DNA of 64,000 nucleotides from Antarctobacter aquimaris (lineage in GTDB: Bacteria > Pseudomonadota > Alphaproteobacteria > Rhodobacterales > Rhodobacteraceae). This document shows positions 1 through 7,538 of the stretch, one piece after another; position 1 is the stretch's first letter; each line of letters begins with the position of its first letter. The stretch covers positions 1-64,000 of the forward strand of contig NZ_FXYF01000006.1 in NCBI RefSeq assembly GCF_900184945.1. Reading direction: 5' to 3'. The notes beneath the pieces are model-generated. The model saw only the letters and a list, made by a program, of their open reading frames with translations, had not been told where the DNA came from and made no database searches. The translations under genes and the position numbers were made by a program.

Positions 1-121
1 CCCAACGCGCCCCAGTGGCAGGCGACACCTTCAGCCGCAACGCAGCCGCACGCCCGCTTAACCCTTCTTCAATCAATCTCTGAAACCGCGCCCGAAGAGC
101 TTCCGGTAAAGGTGCCGACAT
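1..121 (-). CDS. IS630 family transposase, N-terminal fragment (runs off the window)
   Basis: The minus strand from the ATG at 121 reads MSAPLPEALRARF, then QRLIEEGLSGRAAALRL, then KVSPATGARW, and continues past base 1. This is the helix-turn-helix start of IS630-type transposases, in which a Gly-(X)-Ala-Ala-rich recognition helix is followed by SP-T-ARW. Only about 40 residues are present, so the catalytic DDE part and the integrity of the element cannot be judged. It reads away from the LysR gene at 201-1046. Confidence 0.72.
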   Translation of the reverse strand, partial: MSAPLPEALRARFQRLIEEGLSGRAAALRLKVSPATGARW

Positions 122-203
122 GATCCATCCTCCCAAACAGGATGAATCACAATTCAGCTCTCATGGGAATCCCAACGATTCAGGTTTTTGGCGGGGTGCT
201 TTA
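1..203 (-). mobile_element. End of an IS630-type insertion sequence (rest lies outside the window)
   Basis: The segment holds the first 40 codons of an IS630-like transposase reading out of the window, plus about 80 bases of leader up to the neighbouring LysR stop codon. On the minus strand the outer end begins near AGCACCCCGCCAAAAACC, a plausible terminal repeat. IS630 elements insert at TA dinucleotides, and a TA lies at the presumed boundary (about 202-203). The other end is not visible, so the exact termini and the target duplication are inferred. Confidence 0.6.
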
Positions 204-1046
204 GAACGCAGTCATGCTCTGCCGGATGTCGGCGCAGAGCGCCTGCACATAGGCCGGCTGCCCTGTTCCGATGTAGAGGTTGATGAACTGCGTGCCGAGC
301 TCCGGCAGGCCCGGCCCGTCGATCGGCACCATGTAATCGGCGAAATGCCCCTCCAGACGCGCGGTGATGGCGAGATCGGCGCTGACCGTGGCGTCGATGG
401 TGGTGTCGCTGTCCGAATCGACCGCCAGTTCCCAATTCAGCCCCGCCGCGTCCAGCCGCCGCATCGCCTCTCCGCGAAAGCCGCAGGTGCGGGCAAAGGC
501 GATCCGCAGCGGTCTTTGCCGCCAGGCCTGCCCGTCTGGCGCGCCGATCCAGCGCAGCGGAACCTCCAGCAGGCTTTCACCGCCCGGCTCCACCCCGGTT
601 TCGGTGGTCAGGATGACGTCGATTTCGCCGCGCGCGAACTGTGCCTTCAGGACGCGGGTGAACGAGCTGACAAGTTGCACTTTGACTCGCGGGTGGTTGC
701 GCGCCATCCGCGACAGCACCTGCGGAATCACCGGGTAGACGATGTCCGACGGCACCCCCAGCGTGACCTCGCCCTCCCAGCTCTGGTCGGTCAGGCGGGT
801 GTAGACCTCGTCGTTCAATTCGACGATCTTCTGGGCGTAGCTCAGCAGCTGCGCCCCGGCCGGGGTCAGCGACACGCCCCGTCCGGTCCGGTCAAGCAAC
901 TGCTGGTCCAGCATCTCTTCCAGCCGCTTGATCTGCATCGACACGGCCGACTGCGTGAGGTTCAGAAAGCCCGCGGCCCGGGTCACGCCGCCGGATTGGG
1001 CGACCGCCACGAAAGAGCGCAGGGTGGTGACATCGAGATTTCGCAC
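201..1046 (-). CDS. LysR family transcriptional regulator, C-terminus abutting an IS element
   Basis: The 281-residue protein has an N-terminal winged helix-turn-helix (about residues 3-62, with the TQSAVSMQIKRLEE recognition region) and a LysR substrate-binding domain (about 90-280). LysR proteins bind T-N11-A sites as tetramers and respond to a small inducer; the inducer here is unknown. The protein is slightly short for the family (usually 290-310). Its TAA stop lies at the presumed edge of the IS630 element, so the native C-terminus may have been replaced by a few IS-derived codons (ending MTAF). It is divergent from a 59-codon ORF at 1172, a common LysR-target layout. Confidence 0.9.
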   Translation of the reverse strand: MRNLDVTTLRSFVAVAQSGGVTRAAGFLNLTQSAVSMQIKRLEEMLDQQLLDRTGRGVSLTPAGAQLLSYAQKIVELNDEVYTRLTDQSWEGEVTLGVPSDIVYPVIPQVLSRMARNHPRVKVQLVSSFTRVLKAQFARGEIDVILTTETGVEPGGESLLEVPLRWIGAPDGQAWRQRPLRIAFARTCGFRGEAMRRLDAAGLNWELAVDSDSDTTIDATVSADLAITARLEGHFADYMVPIDGPGLPELGTQFINLYIGTGQPAYVQALCADIRQSMTAF

Positions 1047-1171
1047 TGTTCACGTTCCGTGATGACTCGGGTCACATACATTCACTTCTCAAATCAATCA
1101 CAATCCCCCAAATTCATCAACGGAAAACATCTCTCCTGATCAACACATCACTCATTCCGAAGGAAGACATC
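1047..1171. promoter_or_regulatory. Divergent intergenic region between lysR and a small ORF
   Basis: The 125 bases are AT-richer than their surroundings and carry several T-N11-A-compatible segments around CACTTCTCAAATCAATC and CCCAAATTCATCAACGG. By analogy with other LysR systems it probably holds the promoters and LysR sites of both divergent genes. No single operator stands out. Confidence 0.4.
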
Positions 1172-1351
1172 ATGATCCGCGTCCTCGATCCGCTCTTCTC
1201 GCGGCTGGCCCGCCGCCGCCATTCAGACCGTGCCGGGACAAGGCTCGTCCCCGCCCTGATCGGCGCGCGGACTGCCGGACCCTGCGCCACGCAGGTCCGG
1301 CCACAGTGGAATGCCCCGGCGCATTGGGTCGAACCCGACAAGGATTGGTGA
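1172..1351 (+). CDS. Small protein of unknown function (59 aa), divergent from lysR
   Basis: The ORF opens with ATG at 1172, seven bases after a good ribosome site (AGGAAG), and ends with TGA at 1349-1351. The product is basic at the N-terminus (MIRVLDPLFSRLARRRHSD) and Trp-containing and acidic at the C-terminus (HWVEPDKDW). The arginine-rich start resembles small DUF1127-like proteins, but the match is too weak to assign. Support comes from the strong ribosome site and the divergent position beside a LysR regulator. Against it, the gene is short and unrecognised. Confidence 0.45.
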   Translation: MIRVLDPLFSRLARRRHSDRAGTRLVPALIGARTAGPCATQVRPQWNAPAHWVEPDKDW

Positions 1352-1478
1352 ATGCCCGAGTTATCTTTGTGCGGTTTCCGATCCCTTCGCGCCTTGAAAA
1401 ACGCGGCGAGCTTGCCAATATCGAACAGGAAAGTCCGGGCGAGACTGCCCGTTTTCGGAACCCAATACGGAGGCTTTT

Positions 1479-2264
1479 ATGGCAGAGTATCAATCGGTCC
1501 GGGCAGCTGGCGTCTCCGGCGCACGCGCTGCCCAGATTGACGAAGGGCTTCGCGCCCACATGAACAAGGTCTACGGCACGATGTCCGTAGGCACTTTCAT
1601 CACATTCCTGGCCGCCTGGGCGATCTCCGGCCTTGCCGTGACGACCGACCCGTCGGCAGGCGCGGTGATGTTCCGCGACGGCCAGTACCTGACCGGCCTG
1701 GGTCAGGCGCTGTACCTGTCGCCGCTCAAGTGGGTGATCATGTTCGCCCCGCTGGCGTTCATCTTCTTCGGGTTCGGCGCCGCCGTGAACCGCCTGAACG
1801 CCGCCGGCGTGCAGCTGGTGTTCTACGCCTTCGCCGTTCTGATGGGTCTGTCGCTCAGCTCGATCTTCCTGGTCTTTACCGGCCTGTCGATCATCCAGGT
1901 CTTTCTGACCACCTCGATCGCCTTCGCCGGCCTGTCGCTCTGGGGCTACACCACCAAGAAAGACATCTCGGGCTGGGGATCGTTCCTGATCATGGGCGTG
2001 ATCGGCCTGCTGGTCGCCTCGATCATCAACATCTTCCTCGGCAGCCCGGCGATCCAGTTCGCCGTGTCGATCCTTGGTGTGCTGATCTTCGCGGGCCTGA
2101 CCGCCTACGACACGCAGAACATCAAGAACACCTACATCCAGCACGCTGCGCATGGCGATCAGGACTGGCTGGGCAAGGCCGCCATCATGGGCGCGCTGAA
2201 CCTGTACCTCGACTTCATCAACATGTTCATGTTCCTGCTGCAACTGTTGGGCAACCGCGAGTGA
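1479..2264 (+). CDS. Bax inhibitor-1 / YccA family membrane protein
   Basis: The 261-residue protein has a short polar N-terminus (about 1-35) and seven predicted hydrophobic segments ending near residue 258, the architecture of the BI-1 (UPF0005) family. Recognisable features are the AHMNKVYGTMSVG entry into helix 1 and the AYDTQNIK motif near the last helices, where paired aspartates act as the pH and calcium sensor in characterised homologues. Family members are inner-membrane proteins linked to calcium leak and membrane-protein quality control with FtsH. The gene appears monocistronic, with a clear terminator at 2312. Confidence 0.93.
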   Translation: MAEYQSVRAAGVSGARAAQIDEGLRAHMNKVYGTMSVGTFITFLAAWAISGLAVTTDPSAGAVMFRDGQYLTGLGQALYLSPLKWVIMFAPLAFIFFGFGAAVNRLNAAGVQLVFYAFAVLMGLSLSSIFLVFTGLSIIQVFLTTSIAFAGLSLWGYTTKKDISGWGSFLIMGVIGLLVASIINIFLGSPAIQFAVSILGVLIFAGLTAYDTQNIKNTYIQHAAHGDQDWLGKAAIMGALNLYLDFINMFMFLLQLLGNRE

Positions 2265-2311
2265 CCTTTGGTTAACCGCGCGTACCAACACGCGCCAAAC
2301 ATGCTATAGGG

Positions 2312-2339
2312 AAAGGGCCGGTCGGGGGACCGGCCCTTT
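2312..2339 (+). terminator. Rho-independent terminator after the BI-1 gene
   Basis: A perfect 12-base-pair stem (AAAGGGCCGGTC / GACCGGCCCTTT) encloses a four-base loop and is followed by a short T run. It lies about 48 bases after the BI-1 stop codon. Confidence 0.9.
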
Positions 2340-2369
2340 TCTATTGGGGCAGGACGGCGGGGAGACGAC

Positions 2370-2828
2370 ATGCCAATCATCACCGAAGACACGGTCAAGC
2401 GCGAGGCGGGAGACGGCGCGCTGGGCGCCTACGAGGCCTTGCTGTTCAGCGACAGCGGCGGGCTGACGCAGTTCGGCGCCTTTGTCGAAATCCTGTCACC
2501 GGGTGCCGCGTCGAGCCATCCCCACTGGCACGCCGAAGAAGACGAGATGGTCTACATGCTGGAGGGCGAGGTCGTGCTGACCGAGGGCGAAACTGAAACG
2601 CCGCTGACCCCCGGCATGGCCGCGACCTTTGCCGCCGGGGTCGACATCGGCCACCGGCTGGAGAACCGTTCTGACAGCCCGGCCCGCTACCTGGTGATCG
2701 GCACACGCGCCCCGCGCGACCGGGTGCATTATCCCGGTCAGGACCGGGTGCTGCACGTGGACCGCCCCCATGACGAGCGCCGCTGGAGTTCCGAGAACGG
2801 CGCCCCGGCCGATCCGCTGCCGAAATAG
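2370..2828 (+). CDS. Cupin domain-containing protein
   Basis: The 152-residue protein is a single conserved cupin barrel. Motif 1 is visible as HPHWHAEEDEMVYMLEGE (two His plus Glu metal ligands, about residues 50-67) and motif 2 as the His in DIGHRLEN (about 91-98). The metal-binding set is complete, so a metal-dependent enzyme or a small-molecule binding role is possible. No HTH domain is present, and neither neighbour hints at a substrate. The start is the ATG after a GGGGAGACGAC ribosome site. Confidence 0.85.
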   Translation: MPIITEDTVKREAGDGALGAYEALLFSDSGGLTQFGAFVEILSPGAASSHPHWHAEEDEMVYMLEGEVVLTEGETETPLTPGMAATFAAGVDIGHRLENRSDSPARYLVIGTRAPRDRVHYPGQDRVLHVDRPHDERRWSSENGAPADPLPK

Positions 2829-2840
2829 GCGCTCGGCCGG

Positions 2841-3350
2841 TCAGCCAAGCGGCCGCACCATGAACACGGTCGGAAAAACGATCCCACCCGGAAGGGGCAC
2901 CGCCATGTCGCCTTGCGCGACAAACCCCATCGCCCTGTAGAAGGGCACGGCCGTCAGGGTGCTCTGGCAATGCATCCGCGCCATGCCGCTGTCCTCGGCC
3001 ACGCGCAGGATATGCTCCAGCAACAGCCGCCCGACCCCGCGCCGGGTGGCGTCGGGATCGGTGGCGACGTGGCGGATGTGGCCGATCCCGGGCTGCGCAG
3101 GCCGCCGCCCCGGCGCCCCCAGCGACCAGCCCCCCGCGCCCAGCACGCGCTGTTCAGAGTCCTCGACCACGTAGAACAGGCCGGACGCCAAGAGGTCGGG
3201 CTGCGCCCGGGCGATGGCCGGGACCGCGGTGACCAGCGTCGAAGGAGGATAGTCTGCTGCCAGCAACCGAGAGTAGCTGCGCCGGAACAGCCGGTCGAGC
3301 GCGGTGATGTCGGATTGCCGAGCGGTGCGGAGTAAGATGCCTGCGGTCAT
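2841..3350 (-). CDS. GNAT family N-acetyltransferase
   Basis: The product is 169 residues from the ATG at 3350; a longer frame to 3449 lacks protein-like character. The GNAT fold shows as the beta4 segment IGHIRHVATDPDATRRGVGRLLLEHIL (acetyl-CoA pyrophosphate loop R-R-G-V-G-R, about 95-112), followed by a C-terminal substrate segment AVPFYRAMGF. GNAT enzymes transfer acetyl from acetyl-CoA to an amine; the substrate is unknown. It is convergent with the cupin gene. Confidence 0.87.
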   Translation of the reverse strand: MTAGILLRTARQSDITALDRLFRRSYSRLLAADYPPSTLVTAVPAIARAQPDLLASGLFYVVEDSEQRVLGAGGWSLGAPGRRPAQPGIGHIRHVATDPDATRRGVGRLLLEHILRVAEDSGMARMHCQSTLTAVPFYRAMGFVAQGDMAVPLPGGIVFPTVFMVRPLG

Positions 3351-3510
3351 GGTCGGCCCTCTTGCGGGGCAGGTCGCGCGCGGGTCCGCGCCCTGCCGGC
3401 GGCACCTGCGCATTCCGCCCCGGCGGCCAGGAATCTGGGGCCGAGACACGACAAAGGCCGCGCCGGGTGTTCTCCCGCGCGGCCCTAGAAAGACGTTCAG
3501 CCGGGTCGGC

Positions 3511-3678
3511 TTACTTGATCTTGCCTTCCTTGTATTCCACGTGCTTGCGCGCGACGGGGTCGAACTTGCGGATGGTCATCTTCTCGGTCATGGTCCGCGC
3601 GTTTTTCTTGGTCACGTAGAAGTGGCCGGTGCCCGCGGTGGAGTTCAGGCGGATCTTGATGGTGGTGGGCTTCGCCAT
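3511..3678 (-). CDS. rpmG: 50S ribosomal protein L33
   Basis: The 55-residue basic protein starts [21 protein letters not shown], contains the [11 protein letters not shown] and [18 protein letters not shown] blocks, and matches bacterial L33 end to end. It is the cysteine-free (zinc-independent) form. L33 sits near the E site of the large ribosomal subunit. The start follows a GGAGACGAC ribosome site. The RNase P RNA gene lies just upstream on the same strand. Confidence 0.97.
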   Translation of the reverse strand: MAKPTTIKIRLNSTAGTGHFYVTKKNARTMTEKMTIRKFDPVARKHVEYKEGKIK

Positions 3679-3784
3679 TTGTCGTCTCCTGCAACGCGAG
3701 GCGACCCCCCGCGTGAAATCGGTGTGAGGCCCGCCTTTTACCTCAGTCCGGCCCCGAGTCAACACGGGAAACCGGCAAAAGAGT

Positions 3785-4170
3785 TGCGCGGAAGGCCTGT
3801 AAGCCGGATTCTGGTCTTGGCCGGGTCGCCCCGGCCTCAGACGGCCATTCCTCTGGGCCGCGCGTTGCCGCGTGGCTCTAGCTGCCAACCCGGATCGCTC
3901 GGGCGGAAGCGGCCCTGCGCCCGGAGGCGCGCGTGATCCCTATTCGGCATTGCTCCCGGTGGGGCTTGCCATGCGGGTCCTGTTGCCAGTCCCCCGGTGG
4001 GCTCTTACCCCACCGTTTCACCCTTGCCGCGCCCGAAGGCGTGGCGGTCTGTTCTCTGTGGCGCTGTCCGTCAGGTTGCCCTGCCCGGGAGTTACCCGGC
4101 ACCGGTGCTTCGGTGAGTCCGGACTTTCCTCTCGCATCGCTGCAAGCGGCCGTCCGGCCTTCCGCGCCCG
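3785..4170 (-). ncRNA. rnpB: RNase P RNA (class A)
   Basis: On the minus strand the sequence begins with GCGCGGAAGGCCGGACGGCC, has the universally conserved AGGAAAGTCCGGACTC segment shortly after, and ends with AATCCGGCTTACAGGCCTTCCGCGC. The two ends pair through GCGCGGAAGG / CCTTCCGCGC to form helix P1. The length of about 386 bases is normal for an alphaproteobacterial class A RNA. RNase P cleaves 5' leaders from pre-tRNAs. Ends are placed from the P1 pairing and could be off by a few bases. Confidence 0.95.
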
Positions 4171-4231
4171 CCCGACATAGGCGGTGAAGGCGGGACGGTC
4201 AATGGCGTGCGCGCCGCGATCGGTGCGCGGC

Positions 4232-4275
4232 CAAGCGCGTTGCAACGCGCTTGCAAGGATTTTGCAAAATCCTTG
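4232..4275. repeat. Two adjacent 22-bp perfect palindromes
   Basis: Two perfect palindromes stand side by side with no gap: one with core GCGTTGCAACGC (4232-4253) and one with core ATTTTGCAAAAT (4254-4275). Both are flanked by CAAG/CTTG. They sit just after the stop codon of the alpha/beta-hydrolase gene (minus strand), and three similar clusters occur later in the window (31924, 41463, 44412). As RNA each would form a hairpin. A terminator or RNA-stabilising role is inferred. Confidence 0.75.
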
Positions 4276-4291
4276 GCCCCGGCCTTGCCGT

Positions 4292-5002
4292 TCAGCGCAA
4301 GAGCAGCGGCTGCCCCAGCCAGTCGCGCAGCGCCGTGGTGACTTCTTCGGGGCGTTCCAGCACCGGCAGGTGACCCGCGTCCTCGATCACCGTCAGCGTC
4401 GCCTTGGGGATCATCTCGGCCATGAAGGCGTGGCGTTTGACCGGGCAGAGCGTGTCCCCGGCGCCGCACAGCACCAGTGTCGGCACGCCGATGCGCCGCA
4501 GCGTGCCCTGCTGGTCGCGCCGCCGCTGCAACGCGCGCACCTGGCGGATGTAGGACTCGACCCCCAGCCCCAGCGCCATCTCGGCCACCAGCTCCAGCAC
4601 CTCCTTGCGCTGCGGGCCGGGGGCGAGGCAGGAACTGGGGAATTCCTCGGCCAGCACCTCGCGCAGGCGGCCCATGCGGGCGCGGATGATCCGCGGGTCG
4701 CGCAGCGCCGCCGCCTGCGGGGTGTCGGCGCTGGAATGGGTGGCGATCAACGCCAGCCGTGTCACCCGGTCCGGTGCGCGGCGGAACAGTTCCAGCGCCA
4801 CAATCCCGCCAAAGCCCAACCCTGCCAGCGCAAAGCGCCGCGGCGCCATGTCGAGCACGTTCGAGGCGATCTCCTCGATCCGCTCGCCCTGCGACACGGG
4901 CGCCGCCATGACCGCGTGGTCACGCGACAGATCGGCGATCTGCGGACCAAAGAGGCGGGCGTCGCACATCATCTCGGGCAGGAAGACGACGGTTTCGGGC
5001 AT
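4292..5002 (-). CDS. Alpha/beta-hydrolase fold protein lacking the nucleophile serine
   Basis: The 236-residue protein has the alpha/beta-hydrolase pattern: an N-terminal FLPEMMCDARLFGPQ oxyanion region, an acid in LCGAGDTLCP (about 179-188) and a His in DAGHLPVLERPEEV (about 213-226). The nucleophile elbow reads GLGFGG (residues 61-66), with glycine at position 63 where GxSxG serine is expected. The DNA reads GGGTTGGGCTTTGGCGGG, so this is not a translation error. The protein may be a non-hydrolytic family member or use another mechanism. Paired palindromes lie at its 3' end. Confidence 0.85.
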   Translation of the reverse strand: MPETVVFLPEMMCDARLFGPQIADLSRDHAVMAAPVSQGERIEEIASNVLDMAPRRFALAGLGFGGIVALELFRRAPDRVTRLALIATHSSADTPQAAALRDPRIIRARMGRLREVLAEEFPSSCLAPGPQRKEVLELVAEMALGLGVESYIRQVRALQRRRDQQGTLRRIGVPTLVLCGAGDTLCPVKRHAFMAEMIPKATLTVIEDAGHLPVLERPEEVTTALRDWLGQPLLLR

Positions 5003-5186
5003 TCAGGCGATGGTCTCGATTGAATGCAGCCTGCCGTGGCCGCTTCTGGCTGTGATGCTGCTCACCCTTTTGCCCCTGTCAGGTCGCGATTGGGCGCACC
5101 CTAACAGACCGGGCAGCGGTTGAAAGAGAGGCACGGCGGCACGGAAGAAACCCGCCCTGCGGCGTTTGACCCGGTCGCGCGGCATG

Positions 5187-5810
5187 TCAGGCGTCATCGG
5201 TGGCCGCAAGGCCCTTGTCGGCGACAGGGCGGCGGGCCAGCAGGAGAGAGTGACCCCGGCAGGACGGGTCTTCGGGCACGTATGCCTCGACCGGCGCGCC
5301 GGCCGCCGCCAGCAGCGCGGCGTAGTCCTCGGGGGCAAGCGAGGCGTGGTAGACCGCTTCGCCTTCCACCTGGCCCCAGGCTTCGCCCGCAGAAGGCCCG
5401 ACGGTCAGCAGCAGTCGTCCGCCGGGGGCGAGGTGGCGCGCGATCCGCGGCAAGGTCCGGCGCTGGTCGCGCGCATCAAGATGAAAGAAGCTGCCCCAGC
5501 CGACGATGGCATCGAAGCGCGCGTCCAACGCCAAGTCGCGCATGTCCGCCAGAACGACACAGGCCTCTGGCACGTGGCGGGCATAAAGGTCCAGCATGGC
5601 CGGGGCGGCATCGACGCCCGTCACCGCGTAGCCCTGCGCCGCGAGATACGCACCGATGGGCCGTCCCGAGCCGCAGCCGAGGTCCAGCACCTTGCCGCCC
5701 GGCGGGACATCAGCCAGCAGCCGGTCGAGCCAGGGTTTTTCGAACAGACTCTGGTCGCGCGACCGGTCATACCCCTCGGCAACGCGCTGGTAGACCTCGA
5801 TCGTGCTCAC
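5187..5810 (-). CDS. Class I SAM-dependent methyltransferase
   Basis: The 207-residue protein has SAM motif I as VLDLGCGSGRPIGAYLA (about 41-57), motif II acid in VTGVDAAPAML, motif III in FDAIVGWGSFFHL and motif IV in LAPGGRLLLTVG. It resembles small ubiquinone/tellurite-type methyltransferases; the substrate is not known. The GTG start at 5810 overlaps the stop of the upstream NTF2-fold gene (GTGA), so the two are translationally coupled. A longer upstream frame in the same phase has no coding character. Confidence 0.88.
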   Translation of the reverse strand: MSTIEVYQRVAEGYDRSRDQSLFEKPWLDRLLADVPPGGKVLDLGCGSGRPIGAYLAAQGYAVTGVDAAPAMLDLYARHVPEACVVLADMRDLALDARFDAIVGWGSFFHLDARDQRRTLPRIARHLAPGGRLLLTVGPSAGEAWGQVEGEAVYHASLAPEDYAALLAAAGAPVEAYVPEDPSCRGHSLLLARRPVADKGLAATDDA

Positions 5811-6772
5811 CCGGTCTGGGCCACGATCTGGGTCCAGACCGCCGCCTCGTCCCAGACCGTCCATTCGCGCCTGAGGCCCCAGGGGCCGAATTCGGCGTGG
5901 CTGATGCCCATCACATGCAGATCGGCCCCGCTTGGCCGGCCGAAGGCGCCCCAGCCCTCGTGCCGCCCGGTGAGCGACCAGCGCAGCGCCGCGCGCGGCG
6001 GCATCTGCGGCTCTTCCATGCCGATCTTGTGGTGGATCTCGAACCGCGCCGAGGGCAGCGCCGCCCTGAGGCCCAGCCAGAAGGCATCCGCCGCCGCCCA
6101 GCCGTGCGCCTCGACCCCGCCGGGATGGCACAGATGGCAGGCGCGGTCGTACTGGTCGCGGATGACCGACAGGTCGCCGTCCATGATCCGGCCCAGCAGG
6201 GTGGCATAGCCTTCGCCCCACTGGTCGGTGTTGCCCTGCCCGGTGTAGGGGCCGGTCACGTCCACGCGCGGCGTGAAGGGCTGCGTTTCGGGGTCGAGGC
6301 CCGGCACCAGGCGGCGCGCCCAGGCCTCGGCCGTCAGGCCCAGCTGGCGCAGGATCGCTCCGGTGTCGGTCACGGTCCAGACGTCGCAGATCTGGTCGCG
6401 CTTGGCATAGCTGTCGATGATCTCGCGGTAGCGCAGCACCCGGCCGGTCGGCGGCCCCAGCGGCCCCGCCCCGCCATGGGTGGCGACCGACAGGATGCGC
6501 TGCGAGCCCAGCATGCCGATCCTCGGGTTGCCGCTCCAGATCACGTCCTCGCCCAGCAGACGCCGGTCCGGCAGGCTGACCAGCGTCGCCATGGCCGAAG
6601 CCGCGACCGTCTGCGCGCCGAACTGGATGCCGTCGCCGGCGCGCAGGATGACCTCGGGGTGATACCAGGCGCGCGCGCGGGTGGTCAGGCCACGGCCCTC
6701 CCAGATCTCGCGCGTCGCGGTCAGCAGGAAATCCGGAAAGCTGCCAAAGGTCGGATCAAAGCCCTGCATCAT
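5807..6772 (-). CDS. NTF2-like / SnoaL-type cyclase-fold protein with two repeats
   Basis: The protein has about 321 residues from the ATG pair at 6769/6772. It contains two NTF2-like halves: an N-terminal half with ARAWYHPEVILRAGDGI and a C-terminal half with MGISHAEFGPWGLRREWTVWDE. Such SnoaL/ester-cyclase-like folds bind small hydrophobic ligands; no catalytic role is proven here. The frame stays protein-like further upstream (PVARPFPEGGRPLAG, up to about 6849), and a GGAGG lies at about 6851, but no normal start codon follows it in frame. The true start may therefore be earlier and non-canonical. It overlaps the methyltransferase by four bases. Confidence 0.75.
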   Translation of the reverse strand: MMQGFDPTFGSFPDFLLTATREIWEGRGLTTRARAWYHPEVILRAGDGIQFGAQTVAASAMATLVSLPDRRLLGEDVIWSGNPRIGMLGSQRILSVATHGGAGPLGPPTGRVLRYREIIDSYAKRDQICDVWTVTDTGAILRQLGLTAEAWARRLVPGLDPETQPFTPRVDVTGPYTGQGNTDQWGEGYATLLGRIMDGDLSVIRDQYDRACHLCHPGGVEAHGWAAADAFWLGLRAALPSARFEIHHKIGMEEPQMPPRAALRWSLTGRHEGWGAFGRPSGADLHVMGISHAEFGPWGLRREWTVWDEAAVWTQIVAQTG

Positions 6773-6908
6773 CTGCTGGCCCGCCAATGGGCGGCCTCCC
6801 TCGGGAAAAGGGCGCGCAACGGGCAGGTGCAGGTCTGGTCCAAGGGCTAACCTCCGGTTGTGAGTCCCGTGCAGGCTAGACGCCGCTCCCGGCGCTGTCC
6901 AGCGGCGG

Positions 6909-7538
6909 TCATGCCGGCAGGTCGAGGCCGCGAAACGGCGGAAAATCGGCGTAGCGGGCAGCCCGCGTCGCCGCGTTTTCAACGGGTTCCGCCCCTGCCT
7001 TCAACAGCGTGCCCCTGGGCGCGATGTAGCTGTCGATCCGCCGCTGCGGCACCGGTCGCCAGGCGATGTTGAAGGCGCAGAGCTTGGGGAAGAACCAGAG
7101 TTCGGAATGGTCCAGGTGATCGTGCAACCACCAGGCCAGGTCGCGCCAGTCGCGCCCCTGCGCGTAGCGGTCGGCGAACCAGGGGATGACGATGGAGGCG
7201 CCGGCAACAGGGCGGTCCGGCAGGTCCCAGATGTGGCATTCCAGCGGGTAGTCGTTGCGCGCGCAGTTCAGCCGGTGCGCATTGCCAAAGGCATTCAGCT
7301 GCGGCGAGCGGTAGCCGGAGCGGACAAAGACACGACCAAAGGTTTCCTCCAGCGGGTCCAGCAGCGTGGAGGCAAAGGCCCGCCCACGTTCAAGCGCAAG
7401 GTCAGGATCGTCCGGGATATTGCTGATTTCGTGAAAGTTTCCGATCTCGGAATACAGAAACTCGCGCATCCAGAAATGCCGCGACAGCCGTTCGCGCCCC
7501 AGCGTTTCCAGCGACCACATGGAGCGCGGCCGCCTCAT
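6909..7538 (-). CDS. Uncharacterised protein, distantly peptidase M15-like
   Basis: The 209-residue protein contains VRSGYRSPQLNAFGN (about 71-85), which resembles the SGYRSPxxN block of M15 D-Ala-D-Ala carboxypeptidases. The downstream zinc ligands (SxHxxGxAxD and ExxH) are not evident; the matching place reads LECHIWDLPD. No signal peptide is seen. The ATG overlaps the stop of the upstream hydrolase (ATGA), making it the last gene of a four-gene overlapping operon. The M15 link is a weak fold-level guess; the function is unknown. Confidence 0.6.
   Translation of the reverse strand: MRRPRSMWSLETLGRERLSRHFWMREFLYSEIGNFHEISNIPDDPDLALERGRAFASTLLDPLEETFGRVFVRSGYRSPQLNAFGNAHRLNCARNDYPLECHIWDLPDRPVAGASIVIPWFADRYAQGRDWRDLAWWLHDHLDHSELWFFPKLCAFNIAWRPVPQRRIDSYIAPRGTLLKAGAEPVENAATRAARYADFPPFRGLDLPA

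Noticed and set aside
154-435. Alternative frame over lysR C-terminus and IS leader
   Set aside because: Short, histidine/arginine-rich frame with no homology pattern; LysR motifs occupy the other frame.
3784-4187. Short ORFs across the RNase P gene
   Set aside because: The conserved RNase P secondary structure and signature sequences account for this interval.
5120-6850. 576-aa plus-strand ORF opposite the methyltransferase and NTF2-fold genes
   Set aside because: Low-complexity Arg/Pro/Gly-rich reading; the minus-strand genes have SAM and NTF2 motifs.
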